Shown: positions 1 to 8,780 of the stretch, in pieces
How positions within the stretch are numbered: the stretch's first letter is position 1
Layout: every line of letters starts with the position of its first letter
DNA from: DATAYA01 sp963754235
Lineage (GTDB): Bacteria; Pseudomonadota; Alphaproteobacteria; Acetobacterales; Acetobacteraceae
Reading direction: 5' to 3'
DNA: 64,000 bases
NCBI GenBank assembly: GCA_963754235.1
Contig: CAVWFK010000034.1
Location: forward strand, 129,288-193,287
Made by a program: the position numbers and the translations under genes
The notes under the pieces: model-generated
Database searches by the model: none
Seen by the model: the letters and a program-made list of their open reading frames with translations, nothing else
What the model was told of the DNA's origin: nothing

Positions 1-35
1 CGACAACGGGGCTCGCGGACAACTCGGCGCTCGAC

Positions 36-965
36 GTGCCGGAGAACGCCTCCGCGCGGTCGCTGATCGTCGGCGACCTCCGCTCAGCGGCCGAGATCGC
101 CGCCTGCGCCTACGCCGAGCTCGAGACCTTCATCACCGAAGAGGACCGCGCCTTCTGGTGCTTCATGAACCCGAGACCCCGGCCCAGCTTCACGCCGCAG
201 CTGCTGCGCGATCTGGAAGCCATGCAGGACTGCATCGCCGGCCTGTTCGATCGCGGCACCACCGGGTACGGGCGGCCCTTCGACTACTTCATCCTCGGCT
301 CGCGCAGCCCGGGCGTGTTCAACCTCGGCGGCGACCTCAACCTGTTCGTCGAGAAGATCCGTGCCCGCGACGGTGCCACCCTGCGCCGCTACGGCTATGC
401 CTGCGTGGAGGCGGGGCATGCCAACCATCGCGGCTACGACAACGGCGTAATCACGATCGGGCTGATCCAGGGCGATGCGCTCGGCGGCGGCCTTGAATCG
501 GCGCTGTCCTGCGACGTGCTGATCGCCGAGCGGCAGGCCAAATTTGGCCTGCCCGAAGTGCTGTTCAACCTGTTCCCCGGCATGGGCGCCTATAGCTTCC
601 TCTCGCGCCGGATCGGCCCGATCAAGGCGGAGGAGATGATCATGAGCGGGCGCATCTACACCGCCGAGGAGATGCACGCGCTCGGCGTCGTGGACGTGCT
701 GGCGGAGACCGGGGAAGGGCAGCGCGCCGTCTGCACTTATATTGCCAACAATCGGGCGCGCCGCAACGCGCATTCCGCGATCTACAAGGTGCGCCGTCGG
801 GTGAATTCGGTCTCTCTCGAGGAGCTGCGCGACGTCGTCGATACGTGGGTCGAGGCGGCGCTGGCGCTGGAGGAGGCGGATTTGCGCAAGATGACGCGGA
901 TCGCGGCGGCGCAGGACCGCTTCCGCGCGCGCCAGACCGGCGCGGCGGCGATCGCCGCCGAGTAG
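36..965 (+). CDS. rpfF: RpfF-type DSF synthase (crotonase-fold cis-2-fatty-acid signal synthase)
   Basis: RpfF proteins make cis-2-unsaturated fatty-acid signals (DSF) from acyl-ACP, combining thioesterase and dehydratase steps on a crotonase fold in the cytoplasm. The protein (309 aa from a GTG) carries the RpfF signatures FNLGGDLNLF (95-104), GGGLESALSC (150-159) and LPEVLFNLFPGMGAYSF (172-188). The two glutamates matching the catalytic pair of Xanthomonas RpfF are E154 and E174, with the same 20-residue spacing; ordinary enoyl-CoA hydratases lack the long LPEVLF...GAYSF run. No stop precedes the GTG in frame before the window edge and there is no clear ribosome site, so the true start may lie outside the window. 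It faces rpfC tail to tail (31 bp between stops), the arrangement known from Xanthomonas. Confidence 0.88.
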   Translation: MPENASARSLIVGDLRSAAEIAACAYAELETFITEEDRAFWCFMNPRPRPSFTPQLLRDLEAMQDCIAGLFDRGTTGYGRPFDYFILGSRSPGVFNLGGDLNLFVEKIRARDGATLRRYGYACVEAGHANHRGYDNGVITIGLIQGDALGGGLESALSCDVLIAERQAKFGLPEVLFNLFPGMGAYSFLSRRIGPIKAEEMIMSGRIYTAEEMHALGVVDVLAETGEGQRAVCTYIANNRARRNAHSAIYKVRRRVNSVSLEELRDVVDTWVEAALALEEADLRKMTRIAAAQDRFRARQTGAAAIAAE

Positions 966-996
966 GGCGCGTGGTCCCGATGCGGGCGGCGGCGGA

Positions 997-3543
997 TCAG
1001 CCGCTGTCGCCCGACCGCGCGCGGCGCTCGCGCGCTGCCGTCAGCAGGGCCTCGGCGGCGCGGTCGATTTCGGCTTCGAGCTGGGCCAGGTACTGCGCGC
1101 CGGCCGCCGCGAGCTGCTCGGCCGAGATCGTCTGCCACGGCTCGCAAAGCGCCGCGAGGCGAGCGGCACCGACATTGGCCGACCCGCTGCGCAGCGCGTG
1201 CGCCTGCGCCCGAAACGCGATCGCATCGCGCGCGGCGGCCGATTGGCGCAGCTCGGCGAGCAGGGTGCGCGTGTCGGAGAGGAACTCGTCGATCAGCTCG
1301 CGCAGGAAATCCTCGCCGCCCAGCGAGGCAAGGCTGGCCAGCGTGTTGGCATCGGCGAGCGGCATCTGCACGGTGCGAAACCGCGGGTGCGCCGCGATCG
1401 CCGTCACCGCCGCCTCTGTCTCCATCTCGTCCGATCTCTCGCCGGCATCGCGTGCCACCAGCCCGGCGATCGAGGACAGGAGCGCACGCGGCTCGATCGG
1501 CTTGATCAGGCAGGCATCCATCCCGGCATCCAGGCAGTGCTGTCGCGTCTGCGGCGTCGCGTCCGCGGTCAGCGCGATGATCGGCAGATGCGGCCGGCCC
1601 AGGGCGGTGACGCGATAGAGCTTCGCCGCCTCGATCCCGCCCATGCCGGGCATGTTGACGTCCAGAATCGCGAGATCGATCTGCTCCTCGCCCAATATGT
1701 CGAGCGCGCGCTCGCCGTCGTCGGCGAGCACGACCCGATGCCCGGCGCGCTCGAGGATCTTGGTCAGCACCTTCTGGTTGGTGCGGTTGTCGTCGGCGAC
1801 CAGCACCGCGAGGCCGGTCACGGCCTCGGTTGGCGCCGCCTCGGACGTCTGAGTGGCGCCTTCGATCGCGTCTTCGGTCCGGACCGCCTCGCACACCCGC
1901 AGCGCCGTCTCCAGCGCCGCGTCGCTGACCGGCGTGGATAGGATCGTGGTGACAAGGTCCCGCTGCGCGGGCGGCGGCAGCCCGTCGAAGGGCTGGTCGC
2001 GCAGTTCGACCAACCCGAGCGCGTCGCGCGCACGCAAGTCCGCGAAGGCGTGCGCCTGGGCGGCCGGACCGCGGGCGAAGGCGAGCAGGCAGCCGAGGGA
2101 AGCCTCGGCGGCGTCCAGCCGGGACGGATCGACCAGCTCGACCGTGGCGCCACGCTCGACCAGCCGGCCCAGCAGCGGCGCTGCGGTCTCCCGCCGGCCA
2201 CCGAGGAAGAAGCAACGGGTCCCGTCGAGCCGTCCGCTCGCCGTCGCGGACGCCGTCCCCTGACCGCGCGCGAACGGCAACGTGAACCAGAAATTACTGC
2301 CGGCGCCGAGCTTGCTGTCGAGCCCGATCTGCCCGCCCAGCAGCAGCACCAGCTTCTGCGTGATCGCGAGGCCGAGACCGGTGCCGCCGTATTGGTGGAT
2401 GATCGTCTCGTCGGCCTGCGTGAAGCTCTCGAAGATCCGGCCGCGCGCCTCCTCGGCGATGCCGATCCCGGTATCCGAGATTTCGAAGCGGAGCCGCACC
2501 CCCGCCTCGCCCTGCTCCGACGTGCCCTGCTCCGGGGCGTCCACCGCGATGCTCACCCCGCCCGATGCGGTGAACTTGACGGCATTGCTCGCCAAATTGA
2601 GCAGAATCTCCTGCAGCCGCCGCACATCGCCGTGCAACGCGAGCGGCGTGCGCGCGGCGACATGGACATTGAGGCGCAGCCCCTTCGCCCGTGCCTGCGC
2701 CAGCAGCATCCGGCGCAGCTCGCCCAGCAGTTGCGCGAGATCGAAATCCACCGTCGCGACCGGCGGCATTCGTCCGGCCTCGATGCGCGAGAGATCGAGG
2801 ATGTTGTCGATCAGCCCGAGCAGGCTGCGCGCCGAAGCCATGATGGTCTGGCTCATGTCGCGCTGGTCGAGATCGAGATTGCTGCTGTCGAGCAGCGCGC
2901 CCATGCCGATGATCGCGTTCAGCGGCGTCCGCAGTTCGTGGCTGACGCTGGCGAGGAACATCGACTTGGCCTGGCTCGCCTCCTCGGCCTGCTGGCGCGC
3001 CTGCGACAGCCGCCGGATCAGTGCCAACGCGTAGAGCGGCAGGATGAGCATCCCGAGCACGAGGCCGGTGGAAACCGACGGCAGGCGTGTCCAGAACGGT
3101 GTCGTCGCGATCATCAGCCCGAATCCCGCGATCGCCGCGAGCATCGCGGCGAGCAGGAAGCGGGCGCCGAAGCGGAAGCCGTTGCCGAAGATCGTCCAGA
3201 GAAAGGCGGGGTAGAGCCACGCGGTGGCCGCGCCGCCGATATGCATCTCGAACGACACCGAGCCGATATCGAGCCCGAGCGCCGCCACCCGCCGCCAGAG
3301 TGCCGCCGCCGGGTGGATCGCCATGTCGGCCATCAGCAGCAGCCCGCCGCCGAGATAGAGGGCCGGGGCAGCGAGATGCCATTCCTGCATCACCCAGCCA
3401 TGCGGCGCCGAAAACGCATTGAACGCGAGCACCAGCACGCCGGCGATCAGCCGGTTGATCGCCATCTCGTGCTCGCGATCGGGCGGCAGCCGCAGTTGGC
3501 GGCCGCGCAAGGCGTCGCGCAGCCGCGCGCGCGTCGCTTTCAT
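997..3543 (-). CDS. rpfC: RpfC-type hybrid sensor histidine kinase (5TM-HisKA-HATPase-REC-HPt)
   Basis: Membrane sensor kinase for DSF that passes phosphate from histidine to its own receiver and HPt domain and then to a response regulator. From the ATG at 3543 it is 848 aa: about five hydrophobic helices (31-178), H-box SHELRTPLNA with H202, N-box around N316-N320, G-boxes DTGIGI and GGTGLGLAI (357-393), receiver 578-695 with D628 and K681, and an HPt domain with H782. The N-terminal DREHEMAINRLIAG and the WTIFGNGFRFG membrane stretch resemble Xanthomonas RpfC as I recall it. A start further upstream would run into the neighbouring gene; the chosen ATG lies 4 bp after that gene's stop, so the two are probably translationally coupled. 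Confidence 0.87.
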   Translation of the reverse strand: MKATRARLRDALRGRQLRLPPDREHEMAINRLIAGVLVLAFNAFSAPHGWVMQEWHLAAPALYLGGGLLLMADMAIHPAAALWRRVAALGLDIGSVSFEMHIGGAATAWLYPAFLWTIFGNGFRFGARFLLAAMLAAIAGFGLMIATTPFWTRLPSVSTGLVLGMLILPLYALALIRRLSQARQQAEEASQAKSMFLASVSHELRTPLNAIIGMGALLDSSNLDLDQRDMSQTIMASARSLLGLIDNILDLSRIEAGRMPPVATVDFDLAQLLGELRRMLLAQARAKGLRLNVHVAARTPLALHGDVRRLQEILLNLASNAVKFTASGGVSIAVDAPEQGTSEQGEAGVRLRFEISDTGIGIAEEARGRIFESFTQADETIIHQYGGTGLGLAITQKLVLLLGGQIGLDSKLGAGSNFWFTLPFARGQGTASATASGRLDGTRCFFLGGRRETAAPLLGRLVERGATVELVDPSRLDAAEASLGCLLAFARGPAAQAHAFADLRARDALGLVELRDQPFDGLPPPAQRDLVTTILSTPVSDAALETALRVCEAVRTEDAIEGATQTSEAAPTEAVTGLAVLVADDNRTNQKVLTKILERAGHRVVLADDGERALDILGEEQIDLAILDVNMPGMGGIEAAKLYRVTALGRPHLPIIALTADATPQTRQHCLDAGMDACLIKPIEPRALLSSIAGLVARDAGERSDEMETEAAVTAIAAHPRFRTVQMPLADANTLASLASLGGEDFLRELIDEFLSDTRTLLAELRQSAAARDAIAFRAQAHALRSGSANVGAARLAALCEPWQTISAEQLAAAGAQYLAQLEAEIDRAAEALLTAARERRARSGDSG

Positions 3544-3547
3544 CCGG

Positions 3548-5728
3548 TCATGCTTCGTCGGTCCGTGCCCGCAAAGCGGCCCGGTCGGCCGCACGCTCGA
3601 TGATGAAGCGCTCGAACTCGGCGCTGCCGATCGGTTTGCTGTAATAGTAGCCCTGCACTGCGTCGCAGCCTTCCTGGCGCAGCCACTCGATCTGTGCCGC
3701 AGTCTCCACGCCTTCGGCGAGCACCTCCAGCCCGAGGGCACGGGCCAGGCCGATGATCGCGCGCACGATCGCGATATTGTTCGAACCCGGATCGAGATCC
3801 GCGATGAAGGTGCGGTCGATCTTCAGCCGATCGACCGGCAGCCGGCGCAGCCGAGTCAGCGACGAGTAGCCGGTGCCGAAATCATCGACCGAGAGCCGCA
3901 CGCCGCGGCCGTGCAGCTCCACCAGCCCCTCCAGCGCCGCGTCGGCGTGCTCGACCAGAATGCTCTCGGTGAGTTCGAGTTCGAGCAGGTCGGGCGGCAG
4001 GCCGGTGCTCTCCAGCACCTCGATCACCAGATCGCACAGGTTCTGACGCTGGAACTGCAGCGGCGAGAGGTTCACCGAGACCCGCACCGGCGGCATCTCC
4101 CCATGCAGCCAGCAGACCGCCTGGCGGCATGCCTCGTGCAGCACCCATTCGTTGGCGGCCAGGATCAGCCCGCTATCCTCGGCGACCGGCAGGAACGACG
4201 ACGGACCGACCGCGCCCCAGCCCGGCCGGTGCCAGCGCAGCAGCGCCTCGGCGCCGATCACCTCGCCGCTGCGCAAATCCACCTGCGGCTGGTAGTAGAG
4301 GGCGAATTCCTGCCGCGACAGCGCGCGCCGGAGTGCCGTCTGCAGCAGCGCCTTTTCCTTGGCGTGGGAGAGCATGTCGCCGGCAAAGAATTCGCAGCCG
4401 TTGCGGCCGCTGAGCTTCACCCGATACATCGCGAGATCGGCGTTCTGCAAAAGCTCGTCGGGGTTGCGGCCGTCTTTCGGGTGCATGGCAATGCCGATGC
4501 TCGCCCCCGTCGTCAGGTCGCGGCCGTCGATCATGAACGGCTGTTCGAGGGCCGCGATGATCCGTTCGGCGAGCTGCTTGGCGTCGTCGGCGCTGCGTGC
4601 CTCGGTCTGCAGGATCGCGAACTCGTCGCCGCCAAGCCGGGCGACGACGTTGCAGCCATGCACCAACTGCCGCAGCCGGTCGGCGATCGCCTTGAGCACC
4701 TGGTCGCCAAGATGGTGGCCATAGGCGTCGTTGACATCCTTGAAGCGATCGAGATCGACGAAATGCAGGGCAAAGACCCGGTCGCCGCGCCGGCCGCGCG
4801 CCAACTCGTGTTGCAGCCGGTTGACCAGAAAGGCGCGATTGGGCAGCGCGGTCAGATGATCGTGATTGGCCAGGAACAACAGCCGCATCTCGGCCCGCTT
4901 GCGTTCGGTGATGTCGAGCGAGCTGGTCAGCACCCCGGAGACCCGCCCATCGGCATCGCGCAGCGGCGACTTCGTCGTGACGAAAGTGAGCGGGGAGCCG
5001 GTGCGATCGACGATCTCCTCCTCAAAGCTCGGCAGCGCCTGGCCGGATTCGAGCACGATCCGGTCCAGCTCCCGGCTCTGCGCATCGCGCGCGTCCGCTG
5101 GCTGCTCGGGCGCCGGTGCCGCGGCGATGGCGTGCGCATCAAGGCCGGCCAGCGCCGCCTGATGGGCGTTGATGAAGATGCAACGGCCCTGGCGGTCGGT
5201 GGCGCTGATCAGGGCGGGGACCGTGTCGATGACCTGGGCCAGCTGCTCGCGGCTGTCGCGCAGCGCCTGGGCGTGGGAGAGCTCCGATGCCTTGAGCCGG
5301 TCCTCGAGCGCCAAGGCGCGGCGGCGGATGATCTTCTGCTGCCAGCTCAGTTTGAGCAGATTGCGCGCCCGGGTCTGGAACTCGGCGTGATCAACTGGGC
5401 TGTGCAGAAAATCGGTTGCCCCGGCGCGCAGCGCGTCAAGCCGGAAGCTGCGGTCGTGATAGGCGGTCAGGACCATGATCGGGACATCGGCGGCAAGCGG
5501 CAGTTGCCGCAAGCGGCGGACGAACTCGCCGCCGTTCATCTCGGGCATCTTGTAGTCGCTGACCACCAGATCAGCCGTATTGTCGGCCAGCCACGCCAGG
5601 GCCTCGTTGGCACTCGCGAAAGCGTCCACCACCAGGCCTGGCTGAATCGCACCGGCAAGCTTGGACAAGATGGTACGGTTCGTCACCCGGTCATCAACAA
5701 TCACAACGCGCGACATGGCCAGTGACAT
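3548..5728 (-). CDS. Response regulator with REC-PAS-GGDEF-EAL domains (cyclic di-GMP turnover)
   Basis: Predicted RpfC output regulator that makes and/or degrades cyclic di-GMP. From the ATG at 5728, which has AGGTGA 8 bp upstream, it is 726 aa: receiver 5-125 (acidic pair D12/D13, phospho-acceptor D58), linker helix, PAS about 160-275, GGDEF with the intact motif at 366-370, and EAL with EALLRW at 494-499, ELTES near 585 and DDFGTG at 615-620, so both enzymatic motifs look active. Two oddities: the conserved receiver lysine is replaced (FLHSPVD, S110), and the GGDEF inhibitory site RxxD is HGCN (357-360). Xanthomonas has REC-HD-GYP RpfG at this position; here the output domain differs. Pairing with RpfC is inferred from the 4-bp spacing. 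Confidence 0.85.
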   Translation of the reverse strand: MSLAMSRVVIVDDRVTNRTILSKLAGAIQPGLVVDAFASANEALAWLADNTADLVVSDYKMPEMNGGEFVRRLRQLPLAADVPIMVLTAYHDRSFRLDALRAGATDFLHSPVDHAEFQTRARNLLKLSWQQKIIRRRALALEDRLKASELSHAQALRDSREQLAQVIDTVPALISATDRQGRCIFINAHQAALAGLDAHAIAAAPAPEQPADARDAQSRELDRIVLESGQALPSFEEEIVDRTGSPLTFVTTKSPLRDADGRVSGVLTSSLDITERKRAEMRLLFLANHDHLTALPNRAFLVNRLQHELARGRRGDRVFALHFVDLDRFKDVNDAYGHHLGDQVLKAIADRLRQLVHGCNVVARLGGDEFAILQTEARSADDAKQLAERIIAALEQPFMIDGRDLTTGASIGIAMHPKDGRNPDELLQNADLAMYRVKLSGRNGCEFFAGDMLSHAKEKALLQTALRRALSRQEFALYYQPQVDLRSGEVIGAEALLRWHRPGWGAVGPSSFLPVAEDSGLILAANEWVLHEACRQAVCWLHGEMPPVRVSVNLSPLQFQRQNLCDLVIEVLESTGLPPDLLELELTESILVEHADAALEGLVELHGRGVRLSVDDFGTGYSSLTRLRRLPVDRLKIDRTFIADLDPGSNNIAIVRAIIGLARALGLEVLAEGVETAAQIEWLRQEGCDAVQGYYYSKPIGSAEFERFIIERAADRAALRARTDEA

Positions 5729-6018
5729 GGATTGGTTCACCTGTATCGGATGTCCTTGTAGCCTGGGTTCGAACACCTCCCGTTGTTGGGTTAGCCGATG
5801 GCTCGGTTAGCGCAAGGCCGATCGTCGCCCCAATGGGCGAACTGCATACTAGACTAATCCTTAGGGGAAGCCAATGATATGCTTGCTCCTCCGGTGTTTC
5901 TCGAGCCGCCTCCAAACCCCGATGCCGCCTGATCCGCGCCGGTCACGTTCTTGACACCTCCGGCGTGCGCCGGTAGCAAGCCCATGCCTTCCGGCAAGGC
6001 TGCTTGCCTGGAGCGGAC
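5729..6018. promoter_or_regulatory. Divergent intergenic region between the rpf operon and the atp F0 operon
   Basis: These 290 bp hold no gene. They separate the minus-strand GGDEF-EAL/rpfC operon from atpI, so both promoters must lie here. The stretch 5848-5882 is noticeably richer in A and T than its surroundings and is the likeliest promoter area for the minus-strand operon. I could not assign reliable -35/-10 boxes. Confidence 0.45.
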
Positions 6019-6327
6019 ATGAGCAAGACCGAGGGTGGCGACGACGGCTCTTTCGAGAACCGGCTGCGCGCCGCCCGCAACAGGCAGGGGCTCGACGCTC
6101 CGCCACCCGGCGCCGATCCCCGATCCGACCCGCTAAGCGGCTCGGCCTGGTCGATCGCCCTGCGCGTGGGGGTGGAACTCGTCTCCGCGCTGGGGCTGGG
6201 GGTTGCGATCGGCTGGGCGCTGGATCGCTGGCTTGGCACCGGGCCGATCCTGCTCGCCGTGTTCGTGCTGCTGGGGGGCGCGGCGGGGATGCTCAACGTG
6301 TGGCGCGTGTTCGCGCCGCGCGGCTAG
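6019..6327 (+). CDS. atpI: ATP synthase protein I (AtpI)
   Basis: Small membrane protein that heads F0 operons and is thought to help assemble the c-ring and possibly carry magnesium. It is 102 aa, with a charged N-terminal half and two hydrophobic segments (about 45-70 and 75-95) containing GLGVAIGWALDRW, typical of AtpI. The ATG at 6019 has GGAG five bases upstream and is preferred over the in-frame TTG 15 bp earlier. It is followed in order by the a, c, b' and b genes. Confidence 0.87.
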   Translation: MSKTEGGDDGSFENRLRAARNRQGLDAPPPGADPRSDPLSGSAWSIALRVGVELVSALGLGVAIGWALDRWLGTGPILLAVFVLLGGAAGMLNVWRVFAPRG

Positions 6328-6418
6328 GGCCGCCGCCGGCGTTTTGAGCTTGACGGCGTCTGGGCTTCACACGGGCGGCGGCGCGGGCCGCGTCCGGTGC
6401 GCGGGGGGACGGGACAGA

Positions 6419-7168
6419 GTGGCGGCAACGCACATCAATGCGCTGGGCCAGTTTCAGCTCCACAGCGTGTTCGGCCAGGCCGGCGCTTCGGTTGGTTTTT
6501 CGCAATCGAACCTGATGATGGTGCTCGCGGCCGCGATCACCCTGTTCGCCCTGGTCTGGGGAATGCGCAAGCGGGCGCAGGTGCCGGGACGGGGGCAGGC
6601 GCTGGCCGAGATGTCCTACGAGGCTGTGCTCGGGATGTGTCTCGACACGATCGGGCCGGAGGGACGACGCTTCTTCCCGTTCATCTTCACCCTGTTCGCG
6701 TTCATCCTGCTCGGCAACCTGATCGGCGTATGGCCCTACGCGTTCACCTTCACCAGCCATATCGCGGTGACCGGCTTCATGGCGCTGTTCGTGGTGGTGA
6801 TGACCACGGTCGTCGGGATCGCCATCCACGGGTGGCGCTTCTTCAGCTACTTCTTCCCGCAGGGCGTGCCGGTGGCGCTGGCGCCGCTGCTGGTGCCGGT
6901 CGAGGTCATGTCCTACCTGTCGCGGCTGATCTCGCTGTCGGTGCGACTGTTCGCCAACATGGTCGCCGGTCACGTGATGCTCGAAGTGTTCGCGGCCTTC
7001 GTGCTGATGCTGGGTGCTGCGGGCATCCTGGGCTGGGTGCCGGCGGCGCTCGCCCTCGCCGTCAACGTGGCACTGATTGGCTTCGAGATTCTGGTGGCCG
7101 TGCTGCAGGCCTACGTGTTTGCGATCCTCACCTGCATCTACCTGCACGACGCCGTTCACTTGCACTAA
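6419..7168 (+). CDS. atpB: F0F1 ATP synthase subunit a
   Basis: Membrane subunit that forms the proton half-channels against the c-ring. It is 249 aa from a GTG at 6419 that follows a purine-rich stretch (gggggga...ggacagag). It has six predicted helices, and the essential arginine is R176 in SLSVRLFANM. The C-terminus with its LHDAVHLH ending is typical of alphaproteobacterial subunit a. An in-frame reading upstream of the GTG runs back into atpI in another frame with arginine-rich nonsense, so I discard it. Confidence 0.93.
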   Translation: MAATHINALGQFQLHSVFGQAGASVGFSQSNLMMVLAAAITLFALVWGMRKRAQVPGRGQALAEMSYEAVLGMCLDTIGPEGRRFFPFIFTLFAFILLGNLIGVWPYAFTFTSHIAVTGFMALFVVVMTTVVGIAIHGWRFFSYFFPQGVPVALAPLLVPVEVMSYLSRLISLSVRLFANMVAGHVMLEVFAAFVLMLGAAGILGWVPAALALAVNVALIGFEILVAVLQAYVFAILTCIYLHDAVHLH

Positions 7169-7237
7169 CCCACTTCCTGCTCTCGCTCCCCTCTCCTGGC
7201 ACGCCGCCCCTCGGACGCACAGAAAGGAACTTCGTCG

Positions 7238-7462
7238 ATGGATCTCCTCTCCGCCAAGCAGATTGGTGCGGGTCTCGCCGTGATCGCGCTGGCCGGGGTC
7301 GGCGCCGGGATTGGGAATATCTTCGCCGCCCTGGTCACCAGCGTCGCCCGCAATCCGGCCGCCCGCGAGCGCGTGTTCGGCCTCGCCATCCTGGGCTTCG
7401 CGCTTACTGAGGCGGTGGCGCTCTACGCGCTGGTGATCGCGTTCCTGATCCTCTTCACCTGA
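7238..7462 (+). CDS. atpE: F0F1 ATP synthase subunit c
   Basis: Proteolipid of the rotating ring, 74 aa, two transmembrane helices joined by the polar loop ARNPAARE. The ion-binding carboxylate is E58 (GFALTEAVALY). The usual lysine/asparagine N-terminal pattern is short (MDLLSAKQIG). The ATG is preceded by an AGAAAGGAA purine run. It lies between the a and b' genes, as in other alphaproteobacterial F0 operons. Confidence 0.95.
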   Translation: MDLLSAKQIGAGLAVIALAGVGAGIGNIFAALVTSVARNPAARERVFGLAILGFALTEAVALYALVIAFLILFT

Positions 7463-7473
7463 TCGGACCGCGC

Positions 7474-8151
7474 GTGCGCCCGACGCGATCCTTGCTCGCT
7501 GGCCTGCTCGCCCTCCTACCCGCGCTGGCGCTGGCGGCCGCGCCCGCCCCGTCGGCTAACCCGACCAGGATTCCCCACCCTACCGCATCCACGCCCACCC
7601 GCGGCGGAATGCCGCAGCTCAACTTCAACAATCCGCTGACGCTCGATCAGGTAGGCTGGCTCATCGTCATCTTCGCGGTGCTCTACGTCCTGTTGTGGCG
7701 CTGGGCGCTGCCGCTTGTGGCGGGGGTCGTGGAAGGCCGGGCGGCCTCGATCAAGAGCGATCTCGAAGCCGCCCAGCAAGCCAAGGCGGAGGCCGATACG
7801 GCGGTGACCGATCTGACCCGTGCCACGCGCGAGGCTCATGCCGCCGCGCAGGCGCGGATCGCCGAGGCGGTCGGCCGCGCCAAGGCGGAGGCCGCCGAAC
7901 AGGCGCGGATCGCGAACGAACGACTAGAGGCACAGCTCGGCGAGGCCGAGGCGCGCATCGGCGAGGCGCGCCAGGCCGCGATGGGCGCCCTGCGCGACGT
8001 GGCGCGCGAGACCACCGCGACGATCGTCGCCCGCCTGATCGGCCGCCCGGCCGGAGCGGACGCGGTCGATGCGGCGGTCGGGGGTGCCATGGCCGCGGGC
8101 ACACCGGGCGGTCGGGGCTCGGGCGGTCGGGGCTCGGGCGGACGGGGCTGA
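7474..8151 (+). CDS. F0F1 ATP synthase subunit b' (second b-type stator subunit)
   Basis: One of the two different b-type stator subunits found in photosynthetic bacteria and alphaproteobacteria. It is 225 aa from a GTG 11 bp after atpE, with a signal-like hydrophobic N-terminus (1-23), a proline/threonine-rich linker, one membrane helix about 57-80, then a long alanine/glutamate/arginine coiled coil (85-190). The last 16 residues are a glycine/arginine run (GGRGSGGRGSGGRG) encoded by three 15-bp DNA repeats, which I do not recall in other b' subunits. The subunit b gene starts 10 bp downstream. Confidence 0.88.
   Translation: MRPTRSLLAGLLALLPALALAAAPAPSANPTRIPHPTASTPTRGGMPQLNFNNPLTLDQVGWLIVIFAVLYVLLWRWALPLVAGVVEGRAASIKSDLEAAQQAKAEADTAVTDLTRATREAHAAAQARIAEAVGRAKAEAAEQARIANERLEAQLGEAEARIGEARQAAMGALRDVARETTATIVARLIGRPAGADAVDAAVGGAMAAGTPGGRGSGGRGSGGRG
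8106..8150 (+). repeat. Three tandem 15-bp repeats at the 3' end of the b' gene
   Basis: Units at 8106-8120, 8121-8135 and 8136-8150 follow gggcggtcggggctc; the third differs at two positions. They encode the glycine/serine/arginine tail of subunit b' and end at its stop codon, so unit number can change without harming the frame. Confidence 0.85.
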
Positions 8152-8161
8152 GGAGCAGATC

Positions 8162-8665
8162 GTGTCCGAGATCACCGAGCCGCGCTTCTGGGTGGCGGTC
8201 GCCTTCGTCATCTTCTTCATTGTGTTCGGCCGCAGGCTGTGGCGCGTGATCGTCGGGATGCTCGACGCGCGCGCCGCTGCCGTCCGGGCCGAACTCGAGG
8301 AGGCGGCGCGGCTGCGCCAGGAGGCCGAGGCGATGCTGCGCGACGCCTCCGCCCGCCGCGACGCCGCGATCCGCGATGCCGAGGCGCTGCTCGCCTCGGC
8401 CCAGGGGGAGGCCGCGCGCGTCGCCGCCGCCGCCCGCACCGAGGCCGAGGCCGCCGGCCGCCGGCGCGAGCAGATGGCGCTCGACCGCATCGCCGCCGCC
8501 GAGAAGGCCGCGGTGACCGAAGTGCGCATGGTCGCCGCCGACATCGCGACGCGTGCCGCCGAGCGGGTGATCGCGACCGAGCTCACGCCGCAGGACGACG
8601 CGGCCCTGGTCGATCACGCGATCGGCGGGCTTGCCGCCGCCCTCTCCGGCCGGCGCGCGGCGTGA
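8162..8665 (+). CDS. atpF: F0F1 ATP synthase subunit b
   Basis: Second stator subunit, 167 aa. It has one N-terminal membrane helix (FWVAVAFVIFFIVFGRRLW, 10-28) followed by an alanine/arginine/glutamate-rich coiled coil that reaches F1. The GTG at 8162 has AGGAG six bases upstream. It is the last gene of the F0 operon; no F1 genes (atpHAGDC) follow, as expected for alphaproteobacteria, where F0 and F1 operons are separate. Confidence 0.92.
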   Translation: MSEITEPRFWVAVAFVIFFIVFGRRLWRVIVGMLDARAAAVRAELEEAARLRQEAEAMLRDASARRDAAIRDAEALLASAQGEAARVAAAARTEAEAAGRRREQMALDRIAAAEKAAVTEVRMVAADIATRAAERVIATELTPQDDAALVDHAIGGLAAALSGRRAA

Positions 8666-8780
8666 GGCCAGTCGTCCAGCAGATCGGCTCCCCCAACCCC
8701 CTCCCCGTTGCGAGGTTGTCCAGTTCGAGGGAGACAAACCAACCGATGGCATATATCGAGGCCGTAACGGGCGGCGCCCC

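Noticed and set aside
36..965. Ordinary enoyl-CoA hydratase of beta-oxidation
   Set aside because: The long RpfF-specific run and the adjacent rpfC argue for a DSF synthase.
3419..5725. A 768-codon plus-strand frame opposite the GGDEF-EAL gene
   Set aside because: The minus strand encodes REC, PAS, GGDEF and EAL motifs; the plus-strand product has no domain pattern.
6004..6018. atpI start at the TTG at 6004
   Set aside because: The ATG at 6019 has GGAG at normal spacing; the TTG would add five residues without a better ribosome site.
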